64,000 bases of DNA from Gemmatimonadota bacterium (GTDB lineage: Bacteria > Gemmatimonadota > Gemmatimonadetes > Gemmatimonadales > Gemmatimonadaceae): assembly GCA_016714015.1 (NCBI GenBank), contig JADJNZ010000009.1:1-64000 (forward strand). Reading direction: 5' to 3'. Positions 53,160 through 60,854 of the stretch are shown here, in pieces; position 1 is the stretch's first letter; each line of letters begins with the position of its first letter. Under the pieces are notes generated by a model. The model did no database searches and had not been told where the DNA came from. It saw only the letters and a program-made list of their open reading frames with translations. The translations under genes were made by a program, and so were the position numbers.

Positions 53160-54340
53160 GCGTGCCTCGCGAAGCTGCCGGGGGATTCGAAGGTGCCGTG
53201 CGTGACGGTCGCGCCGTCGCGCAGGTGCCAGGTGCCGTTGGCCATGACGTCGGTGATGGTGCCCTGTTCGTCGAGCACGACCGCGTCGGCGTCGGCGCCG
53301 ACGGTGAGCGCGCCCTTCCGCGCCAGCCGCAGGAGACGGGCAGGGTTGCTCGTGAACGCCGGGAGGACGCGCTCCAGCGGCGCGCCGGCCGCGAGGAGTG
53401 CCGCGAGCGTGCGCGCGAGGTCGCCCGGGTCGCCGACGCCCATGCGCACGACGCGTCCTTCGCCGTCGAACTCGGGGAGACAGCCGCCGCCGTCGGAGCT
53501 GATCGAGACGCGCTCGAGCGGCGCGCCCGAATCGAGGTAGCGTAGCAGCGCCGTCTCCGCCGCCCACGCATCCTCGCCCTCGCTCACGGGGAAGGCCGTG
53601 ATGTCCACGTGCGAGCCCTCCTTGGCGAATGCCACCGCGTCGTCGAAGAGCGCGCGCTTGCGATTCACGTGCGTGGGGTGGAAGACGCGCCGTGGGAGCT
53701 CCGCGTGCGCGAGCGCATCGCGCAGCGGCTCCAGGCCGCGCGCGCCGTCGCCGAGGTGACAGTGCACGAGCCCGGCCTTCCCGGTCATGAGCCCGCCCAC
53801 GTGCGCCTCGCTCGCGAGCCGCAGCAGCTCGTCGCGCGTGGGCTGCGACGAGCGATGGTCGCTCACCGCGGTCTTGGCGCCGATGATGCACTCGATGGCG
53901 GCGATGTCACCGCGCACGGTGCCGGTGATGGTGACCGGCGGGATGTGGTAGCCGGCGGTCCAGGCCCAGGCGCTCAGGCCTTCGTTGCGGAGCGCGTGCA
54001 CGGCGGTGACGAGCTCGCGCGGATGGCGCGTGGCGTCGTCGGTGCCGAGGAGGGCGACGACGCTGGTGACGCCGCCGCGGGTGAAGCGGGAGAGCGGGAG
54101 CGGCGGGACCTTGGTCTCGGGGCCGGCCTCGCCGCCGCCGCCGGTGAGGTGGACGTGGAGGTCCACGAGGCCGGGGATGAGGCGGCGGCCGCCGAGGTCG
54201 GTCTCCTCGACGTGGAGGCTGGCGCCCAGCTGGGGCCGCTCGGTGCCGATCCACGCGATGCGACCGCCGGCCACGAGCAGGTGGCACGTGCCCCTGGGTT
54301 CGGGGGCGTAGAGTCGGGCGTTGGTCAGCAGCTTGAGCAC
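53156..54340 (-). CDS. iadA: Isoaspartyl dipeptidase (beta-aspartyl peptidase)
   Basis: The 394-aa amidohydrolase has the metal site DLHVHLTGGGGEAGP. The lysine that becomes carbamylated is in IECIIGAKTAVSDHRSS, as in IadA, followed by HCHLGDGARGL, PTHVNRKRALFD and the catalytic Asp in SISSDGGGCLPEFD. It splits beta-Asp-X dipeptides; placed in front of cphB and overlapping it, it finishes cyanophycin breakdown to Asp and Arg. The GTG start is 6 nt after TAGGTT. Confidence 0.95.
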   Translation of the reverse strand: MLKLLTNARLYAPEPRGTCHLLVAGGRIAWIGTERPQLGASLHVEETDLGGRRLIPGLVDLHVHLTGGGGEAGPETKVPPLPLSRFTRGGVTSVVALLGTDDATRHPRELVTAVHALRNEGLSAWAWTAGYHIPPVTITGTVRGDIAAIECIIGAKTAVSDHRSSQPTRDELLRLASEAHVGGLMTGKAGLVHCHLGDGARGLEPLRDALAHAELPRRVFHPTHVNRKRALFDDAVAFAKEGSHVDITAFPVSEGEDAWAAETALLRYLDSGAPLERVSISSDGGGCLPEFDGEGRVVRMGVGDPGDLARTLAALLAAGAPLERVLPAFTSNPARLLRLARKGALTVGADADAVVLDEQGTITDVMANGTWHLRDGATVTHGTFESPGSFARHA

Positions 54341-54346
54341 GTCGGT

Positions 54347-54352
54347 AACCTA
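54347..54352 (-). promoter_or_regulatory. TAGGTT -10 element of the cyanophycin operon
   Basis: On the minus strand TAGGTT-ACCGAC-GTG. It is the only promoter-like sequence seen for iadA-cphB-cphA and the Mur-ligase gene, whose junctions are 4-bp overlap, 16 bp and 29 bp. Confidence 0.5.
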
Positions 54353-54790
54353 GCGGGGACTGGGCACGATTTGGACCCGCGGACGGTCGGCCGGTTGTGA
54401 TCCGCGCGGGCTGGGATCCGCGCGGGCGTCGCGACCGCTGGAGGTCGCCCCGTCGATGCTCTCGGACTTCGCTTCGCTCGTCCTGCGGCCGCATCGCCGG
54501 TAGCGACCCCCATCGGCCGCGCCGCGGCTGGGATCGCAGCGGGGCGGGCTGTGCACGCCGGCTCGCGTGCCCGGCTCGTGCCGCCGTCCGCGTTCCGTCG
54601 CGCGCGTGCGCCAAGCCGCTGTACCCGCCGCGCGCGCGGAGCTCGGCCCTGCTCCCGCCGCCTGACAGAACGCCCCGCCGGAGGGAGCGACGCAGGCGCC
54701 GACTCGGACGACCCGGCCGCAGGGCGAGCGAAGCGAAGCCCGAGAGGGTCGGCCGATCGGTGTCTGCGGCGCGACCGACCCGCGGGGATC
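54353..54790. repeat. Non-coding gap with a 32-bp inverted repeat pair
   Basis: The arms at 54459-54490 (starting CTCTCGGACTTCGCTTCGCT) and 54715-54746 are reverse complements with 29 of 32 matches. They are separated by 224 bp of GC-rich sequence without a convincing ORF. The gap also holds GATCCGCGCGGGC-type direct repeats near 54400-54425. No tRNA or known RNA fold is recognised, and no transposase is present, so this is not an intact insertion element. Confidence 0.65.
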
Positions 54791-55969
54791 TCAGCCCGCG
54801 GCCGCGAACCCGCGAAGCTTCGTGAGCATGCGCCGATCGTTCGACACCATGTCGTCCCCCTTCGGCGTCTCGAGCATCTTCGGGACCAGCCGCAGCCGCT
54901 CGTCCGTCATGATGCGGCGGAACGCGCCGTCGCCGATCTCGCCCTCGCCGAGGAGCGCATGCCGGTCCTTGCGGCTACCGAGCGCGCCCATCGAGTCGTT
55001 GAGGTGCAGCACGCCGAGCCGCGCGAAGCCGATCACGTCGGCGAAGCGCGCCCAGACGCCGTCGTAGTCGTTCCGCAGGTCGTAGCCGGCGGCGTAGACG
55101 TGGCAGGTGTCGAGGCAGACGCCGAGGCGATGCTGCAGCGGCGACGGGATGCGCGCGAGCAGATCGGCCATCTCCTCGAAGGTCGAACCGATCACCGTGC
55201 CCTGGCCGGCCGTGAGTTCCATGCAGAGCCGCGTCGGGCCGGGGGCGGCCTCGAGGGCCTGCGTGATCGCGTCGGCGTTGCGCGCGATGCCGCTCGCGCG
55301 CTCGTCGAGGAAGTTGCCGGGATGACTGACGAGCGCGTCGAGGCCGAGCGCGTTGCAGCGGCGGAGCTCCATGATGAAGCTCTCGAGCGAGCGCGCGCGG
55401 AGCGTCGGGTCGGGCGAGGCGAGGTTGATCAGGTAGGAGTCATGCGACGTGGCCCATCGCTGGCCGCTCGCGGACATCGCGGCGCGATACGCGGCCACCT
55501 CGTCCGCGGTGACCTCCTTCTCCTTCCACTGGTTGGGGACCTTCGTGAAGACCTGGATCCCGCTCGCGCCGATGTCGTCGCCGCGCTGCGGCGCGAGAGC
55601 GACGCCACCCTGCGTGGAGACGTGCGCACCGAGCGGACCGAGCGGATCGGGGGAGGGAACGACGGGCTTGGGCACCGTCGAGAGGCGGACATCGGAGGCC
55701 TTGGGCCGGATGTCGCGACTGGACTTCTTCTTCGGCGCGACGGGGGCGACGGTCTTCGCGACTGGCTTCTTCGCAGCCGGCTTCTTGGGCAGCGGCTTCT
55801 TGGGCAGCGGCTTCTTGGGCAGCGGCTTCTTGGATGAGGGCTTCTTCGTCGCTGCCTTCTTGACGACCGCCTTCTTGGCCGCCGCCTTCTTCGCCGCTGC
55901 CTTCTTCGCGACCGTCTTCTTCACCGCCGGCCGCCGAGCCGCCGAGGCCTTCGCGCGCTTGCCCTTCAT
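54791..55969 (-). CDS. nfo: Endonuclease IV with a histone H1-like N-terminal tail
   Basis: The 392-aa protein starts MKGKRAKASAARRPAVKKTV and continues about 100 residues with Lys/Ala/Pro repeats (KKPLPKKPLPKKPLPKKP). From about residue 118 comes the AP-endonuclease 2 TIM barrel: LGAHVSTQGGVALAPQRG, SHDSYLINLASPD, VSHPGNFLD, CMELTAGQGTVIGSTFEE, LGVCLDTCHVYAAGYDL, HLNDSMGALGSRKDRHALLGEGEIG and MLETPKGDD. The zinc ligands His, Glu, Asp and His are all visible. It cuts DNA at abasic sites. The cationic tail is extra to the family and should increase DNA binding. Confidence 0.93.
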   Translation of the reverse strand: MKGKRAKASAARRPAVKKTVAKKAAAKKAAAKKAVVKKAATKKPSSKKPLPKKPLPKKPLPKKPAAKKPVAKTVAPVAPKKKSSRDIRPKASDVRLSTVPKPVVPSPDPLGPLGAHVSTQGGVALAPQRGDDIGASGIQVFTKVPNQWKEKEVTADEVAAYRAAMSASGQRWATSHDSYLINLASPDPTLRARSLESFIMELRRCNALGLDALVSHPGNFLDERASGIARNADAITQALEAAPGPTRLCMELTAGQGTVIGSTFEEMADLLARIPSPLQHRLGVCLDTCHVYAAGYDLRNDYDGVWARFADVIGFARLGVLHLNDSMGALGSRKDRHALLGEGEIGDGAFRRIMTDERLRLVPKMLETPKGDDMVSNDRRMLTKLRGFAAAG

Positions 55970-56015
55970 CCTTCCTCCTTGAGCCTTCGTCCTTCCCACT
56001 TGAGCCTTCCTCGTC

Positions 56016-57242
56016 TCACCTCTGCCTCCGCAACCACTCGAGCGGATCCACCGCCACCCCATCCTTCGGTCGCATCTCGAAGTGCAGTCGTGGCGGCAGC
56101 TCGGGATCGGACTGCCCCACCGTGCCGATCACGTCGCCCTTCGCCACCTTCTGGCCACGCCGCACGCTCGCCGTCTGGAGTGACGAGTAGATCGAGTACG
56201 CGCCGCCGCCGTGCTGGATGATCACCATCATCCCATACGTGCCCGACTGCTCCGCGAGCGCCACGTCGCCCGCCTGCACGGCCTTCACCGGCGTGCCGAG
56301 CGGCGCACCGATGCCCACGCCGTTCCAGCGGCCCGAGGTGGTGCTGCCCGGGTACATGAACCGTCCGAACCGATAGACGATCGTGCCCTGCACGGGCCAG
56401 TCGAGCTGCCCGATGTCGGCGGTCGTCAGCGTGCGCGGGGCCGGCGCGGCGTTCGGACGCGACTCGGCGCGCCGACGCGATTCCTCGAGGGCCGCGATCA
56501 CCCCCGCCAGCCGCTGCTCGTCGCGCTGCACCTGCTTCAACCGGTCCTCGGCCTGCTTCGCCTGCTGCTGGATCTGCGCGAGCGTGCGGCCGCGCTGCAG
56601 CTCGAGACGCCGGAGGCGCGCCTCCTCCTCCGCCTTCTGCTTGCGGTTGGTCTCCATGTCCGAGCGGAGGCGCACGAGCAGGAAGCGCTGGGCGCTGATC
56701 TGGCCGCTCAACGCCTCCACGCGCTTCACGAGCGCGCGGTCGCGCTGCGCGACGAGGTGCAGGTACTTGTAGCGCGCGACGAGCGCGCCGAACGACTCGG
56801 CGGAGAGCAGCGCCTCGAAGGCGTAGAGCGGTCCGCGCTTGTAGATCTCCTGCACGCGTCGGCGGAGCGTGGCGCGCTTGATGAGCAGCTCGTCCTGCGT
56901 GCGCGCGAGGCTCACGTTGACGTTCTCCACCTCCTCCACCAGCGAGCCGAGCTGCTGGTCGAGGGACCGCACCACGCGTGACGTGGCCTGCGCCTGCCGC
57001 TCGATGTTCGCGCGCTCGGCCGAGACGTCGCGCGCGTTGGACTGGAGCCGGCGCATGCGCTGCTCCAGCTCGGTGCGCTCGGCGCGGAGGCGCTCGAGTT
57101 CGGCCTGCTCCTGGCGCAGGCGCTCGGCGGCCTGCGCCGCGGACGGCGGGAGTCCGCCGCCCTGTGCCTGCAGTGCGCGGCCGGGCGCGGCCGCGACGAG
57201 GAGCGCGACCGCGAGGAGGAGCGCGCGCACCCGCACCCGCAT
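56016..57242 (-). CDS. EnvC/NlpD-like murein hydrolase activator (degenerate LytM)
   Basis: I start at ATG 57242; GTG 57245 is also possible. The 408-aa product has a signal peptide (ending RALQAQ), a long coiled coil (about 35-260, Glu/Arg/Gln-rich) and a C-terminal LytM/M23 domain. In that domain the zinc ligands are replaced: HxGxD reads NGVGIGA and HxHFE reads RLHFEM, so it cannot hydrolyse murein. This is the state of EnvC, which activates amidases and is controlled by FtsEX. The gene sits 4 bp after ftsX, matching that role. Confidence 0.9.
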   Translation of the reverse strand: MRVRVRALLLAVALLVAAAPGRALQAQGGGLPPSAAQAAERLRQEQAELERLRAERTELEQRMRRLQSNARDVSAERANIERQAQATSRVVRSLDQQLGSLVEEVENVNVSLARTQDELLIKRATLRRRVQEIYKRGPLYAFEALLSAESFGALVARYKYLHLVAQRDRALVKRVEALSGQISAQRFLLVRLRSDMETNRKQKAEEEARLRRLELQRGRTLAQIQQQAKQAEDRLKQVQRDEQRLAGVIAALEESRRRAESRPNAAPAPRTLTTADIGQLDWPVQGTIVYRFGRFMYPGSTTSGRWNGVGIGAPLGTPVKAVQAGDVALAEQSGTYGMMVIIQHGGGAYSIYSSLQTASVRRGQKVAKGDVIGTVGQSDPELPPRLHFEMRPKDGVAVDPLEWLRRQR

Positions 57243-57246
57243 CACC

Positions 57247-58095
57247 TCAGACCCGCCGCAGGTGCCGGCCGACGCTCGCGGCGCTGCCGAGCAGCCCGAT
57301 GAGCGCGCCGCCGATCACGCCGAGCACCGCGGCGCCGCCATTGAAGTAGGTCGCCTGCACCACGTACTGCCCGACGAACTGGAAGGTCACCCAGGTGAGC
57401 GCGAGCGCGAGCACGCCGCCCAAGAGTCCCTTGAGGAAGCCCTCGATGAGGAACGGCGCCCGGATGAAGCCGTTGGTCGCGCCGACGAGCCGCATGATGC
57501 GGATCTCGCGGCTGCGCGCGAGCACCGCCATGCGGATCGTCGAGCCGATGATGATGATCGCGACGAGCGCGAAGGTGAGGCCGAGCGAGACGCCGACGGC
57601 GGTGGCGATGGTGCGCAGGCGATGCAGCTTCTCGACCCACTCCTCGCCGTACCGGATGTCGTCGATGAAGTCGTAGACCTCGAGGCGCGTGGCGATGGCG
57701 CGGACGTGGGTGGGGTCGCGGAACCCCTCCTTCAACCGCACCTCGATCGACGCCGGCAGGATCCCCGCCTCGAAGACGTCCTCGAACTCGCCGAGCTCGC
57801 GGCGCGCGCGGTCGAGGGCCTGCACCTCGGAGACCATGCGGACGCTCGCGACCTCGGGGAAGGCGCCGATGTCGCCCACCGCCGCGGCGGTCGCCTCGGG
57901 GTTGGTCCCCTCGGCGACGAAGCCGCGGATCTCGACGCGCTCCTCGATGTCGGCGAGGGCCGAGCGCAGGTTGAGCGCGACGAGCCCGAAGAGACCGAAC
58001 GCGAAGAGGGAGAAGGCGATGGTGGTGACGCTGAGCGCGCTGAGCATCGGCGCGCGCTGGAAGGCGCGGAGCGCCTCACGGAGGGCGAGGTTCAT
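57247..58095 (-). CDS. ftsX: Cell-division ABC permease FtsX
   Basis: The 282-aa protein has four membrane segments (about 20-45, 165-190, 215-240, 255-275) and a periplasmic loop between the first two (about 48-150). The sequence REALRAFQRAPMLSALSVTTIAFSL and the loop ILPASIEVRLKE are typical of FtsX, as is RSREIRIMRLVGATNGFIRAPFL. FtsX with FtsE transmits a division signal to the EnvC-type activator. Its start overlaps the ftsE stop by 4 bp. Confidence 0.95.
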   Translation of the reverse strand: MNLALREALRAFQRAPMLSALSVTTIAFSLFAFGLFGLVALNLRSALADIEERVEIRGFVAEGTNPEATAAAVGDIGAFPEVASVRMVSEVQALDRARRELGEFEDVFEAGILPASIEVRLKEGFRDPTHVRAIATRLEVYDFIDDIRYGEEWVEKLHRLRTIATAVGVSLGLTFALVAIIIIGSTIRMAVLARSREIRIMRLVGATNGFIRAPFLIEGFLKGLLGGVLALALTWVTFQFVGQYVVQATYFNGGAAVLGVIGGALIGLLGSAASVGRHLRRV

Positions 58096-58820
58096 GGCGT
58101 CGCTCCCGTGGGGTCGGGGACCGGCGGGTCGAACTCGTCCGCAGGGACGGGGTGCTCGGCGCCCGTGTCGTACACGAGCTTGCCGCGGTTCATCTCGAGG
58201 GTGCGGAAGGCGTGCGCCTTCACCGTCGCCAGGTCGTGCGTCGCCATGAGCACGGCGGTGCCGGTCGCGTTGATCTCCTTGAGCAGCTGGAAGATCCCGC
58301 GCGTCGCGCGGTCGTCGAGGTTGCCGGTGGGCTCGTCGGCGAGGAGGACGAGCGGGTCGTTCACGAGCGCGCGCGCGATGGCGACGCGCTGCTGCTCGCC
58401 GCCGGAGAGTTCGTGCGGGAGGGCGGTCGCCTTGGCGGCGAGCCCCACCTGCGTGAGCACGCGCGCGACCTTGGGGCCGATGTTCTCCTGCGGCGTGCCG
58501 ATCACCTCGAGGGCGAACGCCACGTTCTGCTCGGCCGTGCGGTCCTCGAGGAGCCGGAAGTCCTGGAAGACGACGCCGAGCCGGCGGCGGAGCGCGGGGA
58601 TCTGCCTGGGGGTCAGCGTCGCCGAACTCTGGCCGGCGACCTTCACCTCGCCGTGCGAGGGGCGTTCCTCGACGTAGATGAGCTTGAGCACCGTGCTCTT
58701 GCCCGCGCCCGAGGGACCGGTCAGGAAGACGAACTCCCCGCGATTGACGTGGAAGGAGACGTCATCGATCGCGGGGCCGCCCTTCGGGTACTGCTTCGTG
58801 ACGTGGGAGAAGCGGATCAT
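58092..58820 (-). CDS. ftsE: Cell-division ATP-binding protein FtsE
   Basis: The 242-aa ATPase has Walker A GPSGAGKST, LGVVFQDFRLLEDRTAEQNV, signature LSGGEQQRVAIA, Walker B VLLADEPTGNLD and H-loop ATHDL. It powers FtsX at the septum. It is followed by ftsX and an envC-like gene on the same strand in order E-X-C, and preceded by the PLP-enzyme gene with 4 bp between. Confidence 0.96.
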   Translation of the reverse strand: MIRFSHVTKQYPKGGPAIDDVSFHVNRGEFVFLTGPSGAGKSTVLKLIYVEERPSHGEVKVAGQSSATLTPRQIPALRRRLGVVFQDFRLLEDRTAEQNVAFALEVIGTPQENIGPKVARVLTQVGLAAKATALPHELSGGEQQRVAIARALVNDPLVLLADEPTGNLDDRATRGIFQLLKEINATGTAVLMATHDLATVKAHAFRTLEMNRGKLVYDTGAEHPVPADEFDPPVPDPTGATP

Positions 58821-58824
58821 CGGG

Positions 58825-59989
58825 TCACTTGAGGGCCTGCTCGAGGTCGGCGATCAGGTCGCCCACGTCCTCGAGCCCGACGCTGAGGCGGAGGAAGCCG
58901 TCGGGGATGCCGATGCGGGCGCGCTCCGCCGACGTCATCTTCGCGTGCGAGGTGTAGCGCGGCTCGCTCACGAGCGTGTCCACGCCGCCGAGGCTCGGCG
59001 CGTGGGTGACGAGGCGCAGGCGGCGCAGGAAGCGCTCCGCCGCCTTGCCGCCGCCCGCCAGTTCGAGCGCGAGCATCCCGCCGAAGCCGTCGAGGATCTC
59101 GGCGGCGATCTTGTGGTCCTCGTGCGTCGCGAGCCCGGGATAGTGCACGCGCTTCACTTCCTTGCGCGCGGAGGCCCACTCGGCGATCGCGCTCGCGCTC
59201 GCGTTGGCGCGCTGCACGCGCACGTCGAGCGTCTTCATGCCGCGCTCGAGGAGCCAGAGCGCGAACGGGTCGGGCGTCTGGCCCCAGAGCATCTCCTTCT
59301 GGAGCACTTCCTCGATGTACGGCTGCGAGCCCGCGACCACGCCGGCGAGGACGTCATGGTGCCCGTTGAGGTACTTCGTCGCCGAGTGGATCACCACGTC
59401 GGCGCCGTGCTCGATGGGGCGGAAGTTCACCGGGCTGGCGAAGGTCGAGTCGACGACGAGCGCGAGCCCCTCGGCCTTGGTCAGGTACGAGATGGGGCGC
59501 AGGTCGATCACGCGGCAGGTGGGGTTCACCGGCGACTCGACGAAGACGGCGCGCGTCTCCTTGCGGAGGCGCTTGCGGAACGACCGCGGCTCGAAGGGAT
59601 CGACGAGCGTGACCTCGATCCCCATCGCCGCGAACTCCTCGAGGAAGAGCCGGTGCGTCCCGCCGTAGATGTACATCGACGACAGCAGGTGGTCGCCGGG
59701 GCGGAGCAGGGCCATGAGCGCGCACGCGGTCGCGCCCATGCCGCTCGACAGCACGAGCGAGGCCTCGGCCCCCTCGAGCATCGCGATGCGCTTCTGCACG
59801 CGCTCGGCGTTGGGCGTGTTGCCGTAGCGCGTGTACTTGAGGCCCGTCGGCGGTGCCGAGGGCCTGCAGGTGGTTCACCGACTGGACGAGCGGCTCGACG
59901 ACCGGGTCGCCCGGACGATGCGCCTCGCGCGCGCCGTGGATGGCGAGCGTGGCGAGGGCGGGACCTTTGGTGGGCTTCGCGCGGGACAC
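58825..59989 (-). pseudogene. Trans-sulfuration (Cys/Met metabolism) PLP enzyme with one frameshift
   Basis: The N-terminus starts at GTG 59989 (MSRAKPTKGPALATLAIHGA) and reads SVNHLQALGTADG. An extra base at 59841-59842 then shifts the frame; after correction it continues KYTRYGNTPNAERVQKRIAML and stays open to the stop at 58825, about 388 residues. The rest is a normal enzyme: SGMGATACALM, YIYGGTHRLF, VESPVNPTCRVIDL, PLP lysine in HSATKYLNGHHDVLAG and SLGGVDTLV. It could be cystathionine gamma-synthase, cystathionine gamma-lyase or methionine gamma-lyase. A sequencing error is a real alternative, because the remainder shows no decay and the gene sits inside a tight operon. Confidence 0.85.
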
Positions 59990-59997
59990 GGGAGACC

Positions 59998-60303
59998 TCA
60001 GGCGAGATTCGTGGTGAGCACCGGACGGTGATCGACATCCATCTTGACGAGCCGCACGATCTCGGTGATGGCGACGCCGCCGAGATCGCGGACGACGACG
60101 CCACCCTTGGGCAGCGTCTCATCGTACACCGCGGGCGCGAGTTCGTGGCGGCGCGGACCGTACACCCAGACGAGTTCGCCGTCGCCGATGAGGCGCATGC
60201 GGGCATCGTCCGGCCGGAGGCGCACCTGCGGTCCGCGGTCGGTGTCGCCCTTGCGGGTGGCGACGTAGCCGACGACCTGCAGCGGGAGGAAGGCGCGGCT
60301 CAT
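59998..60303 (-). CDS. 101-aa protein resembling a molybdopterin-dinucleotide-binding-like fold
   Basis: The sequence RLRPDDARMRLIGDGELVWV, YGPRRHELAPAVYD and LPKGGVVVRDLGGVAITE resembles the C-terminal beta-barrel of molybdopterin oxidoreductases (ADC-like), here as a stand-alone protein. No cofactor-handling enzyme is adjacent. The start overlaps the stop of the STAS-like gene, so it belongs to the kinase/STAS operon. Function is unknown; the family match is by eye. Confidence 0.6.
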   Translation of the reverse strand: MSRAFLPLQVVGYVATRKGDTDRGPQVRLRPDDARMRLIGDGELVWVYGPRRHELAPAVYDETLPKGGVVVRDLGGVAITEIVRLVKMDVDHRPVLTTNLA

Positions 60304-60854
60304 CAGGCGACGCGTCCGAGGGGGCAGAAGCCGTCGGAGTCGCGCCGCAGGAGGCGACGGCGCGCGAGCGAGTCGAGCAGCTGCTGCGCCTCCTCGGGCG
60401 AGAGGTCCGCGTCGGCCGGCAGCGCCGCCGCGCTCGCGCGTCCCGCGTGCATGACGAGCTCCCAGACCCGCCGCTCGCGCTCGGTCACCGCGCCGACGAG
60501 GCGCGTGTCGCCGTCGTTGAACTGCACGACGAGCGCGAGCCCGTGCGCATGGAGCACCGACTCGATCGCATCGACGTGGCCGTCGTTCACTCCGCGGAAG
60601 ATCACGTAGCCGTCGCGCGTGGGATGGTCGCCGCTCAGGGGGAGCATGAGCTTGGCGACGAACTCGTCGGCGCAGGAGCGGTCGAGCACGCCGATGTGCG
60701 TGAAGTCGAGGAACGCGACCGAGCCGTCGGCGAGGCCGGCGAGCTGGCCCTCGATGACCGTGCGCACGGCGGCGCCGGTGCGCCGCGTCACGAGGTCGTG
60801 ATACGGCATCGACAGCGAGCTCTCCAGCGCGACCTGCACGTCGATGTGCGTCAT
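60303..60854 (-). CDS. STAS-like (DUF4325-type) regulatory protein
   Basis: The 183-aa protein has an N-terminal SMPYHDLVTRRTGAAVRTVI and the core SVAFLDFTHIGVLDRSCADEF, which corresponds to the DFxxVxxxSxxFADE pattern of STAS-like DUF4325 domains. The C-terminal part (about 115-183) is helical and resembles a small winged-helix end (VTERERRVWELVMHAG, LLDSLARRRLLRR). It lies 4 bp overlapping behind a STAS/HATPase protein. Together they look like a partner-switch regulator pair, but target and signal are unknown. Confidence 0.7.
   Translation of the reverse strand: MTHIDVQVALESSLSMPYHDLVTRRTGAAVRTVIEGQLAGLADGSVAFLDFTHIGVLDRSCADEFVAKLMLPLSGDHPTRDGYVIFRGVNDGHVDAIESVLHAHGLALVVQFNDGDTRLVGAVTERERRVWELVMHAGRASAAALPADADLSPEEAQQLLDSLARRRLLRRDSDGFCPLGRVA

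Noticed and set aside
54353..54790. Plus-strand ORFs in the gap before iadA as a small gene
   Set aside because: They are Arg/Ala-rich, continue into the antisense of endonuclease IV and contain the inverted repeat; no start region or motif.
54353..54790. Insertion sequence bounded by the 32-bp inverted repeats
   Set aside because: The 224-bp interior has no transposase frame and no flanking target duplication was seen.
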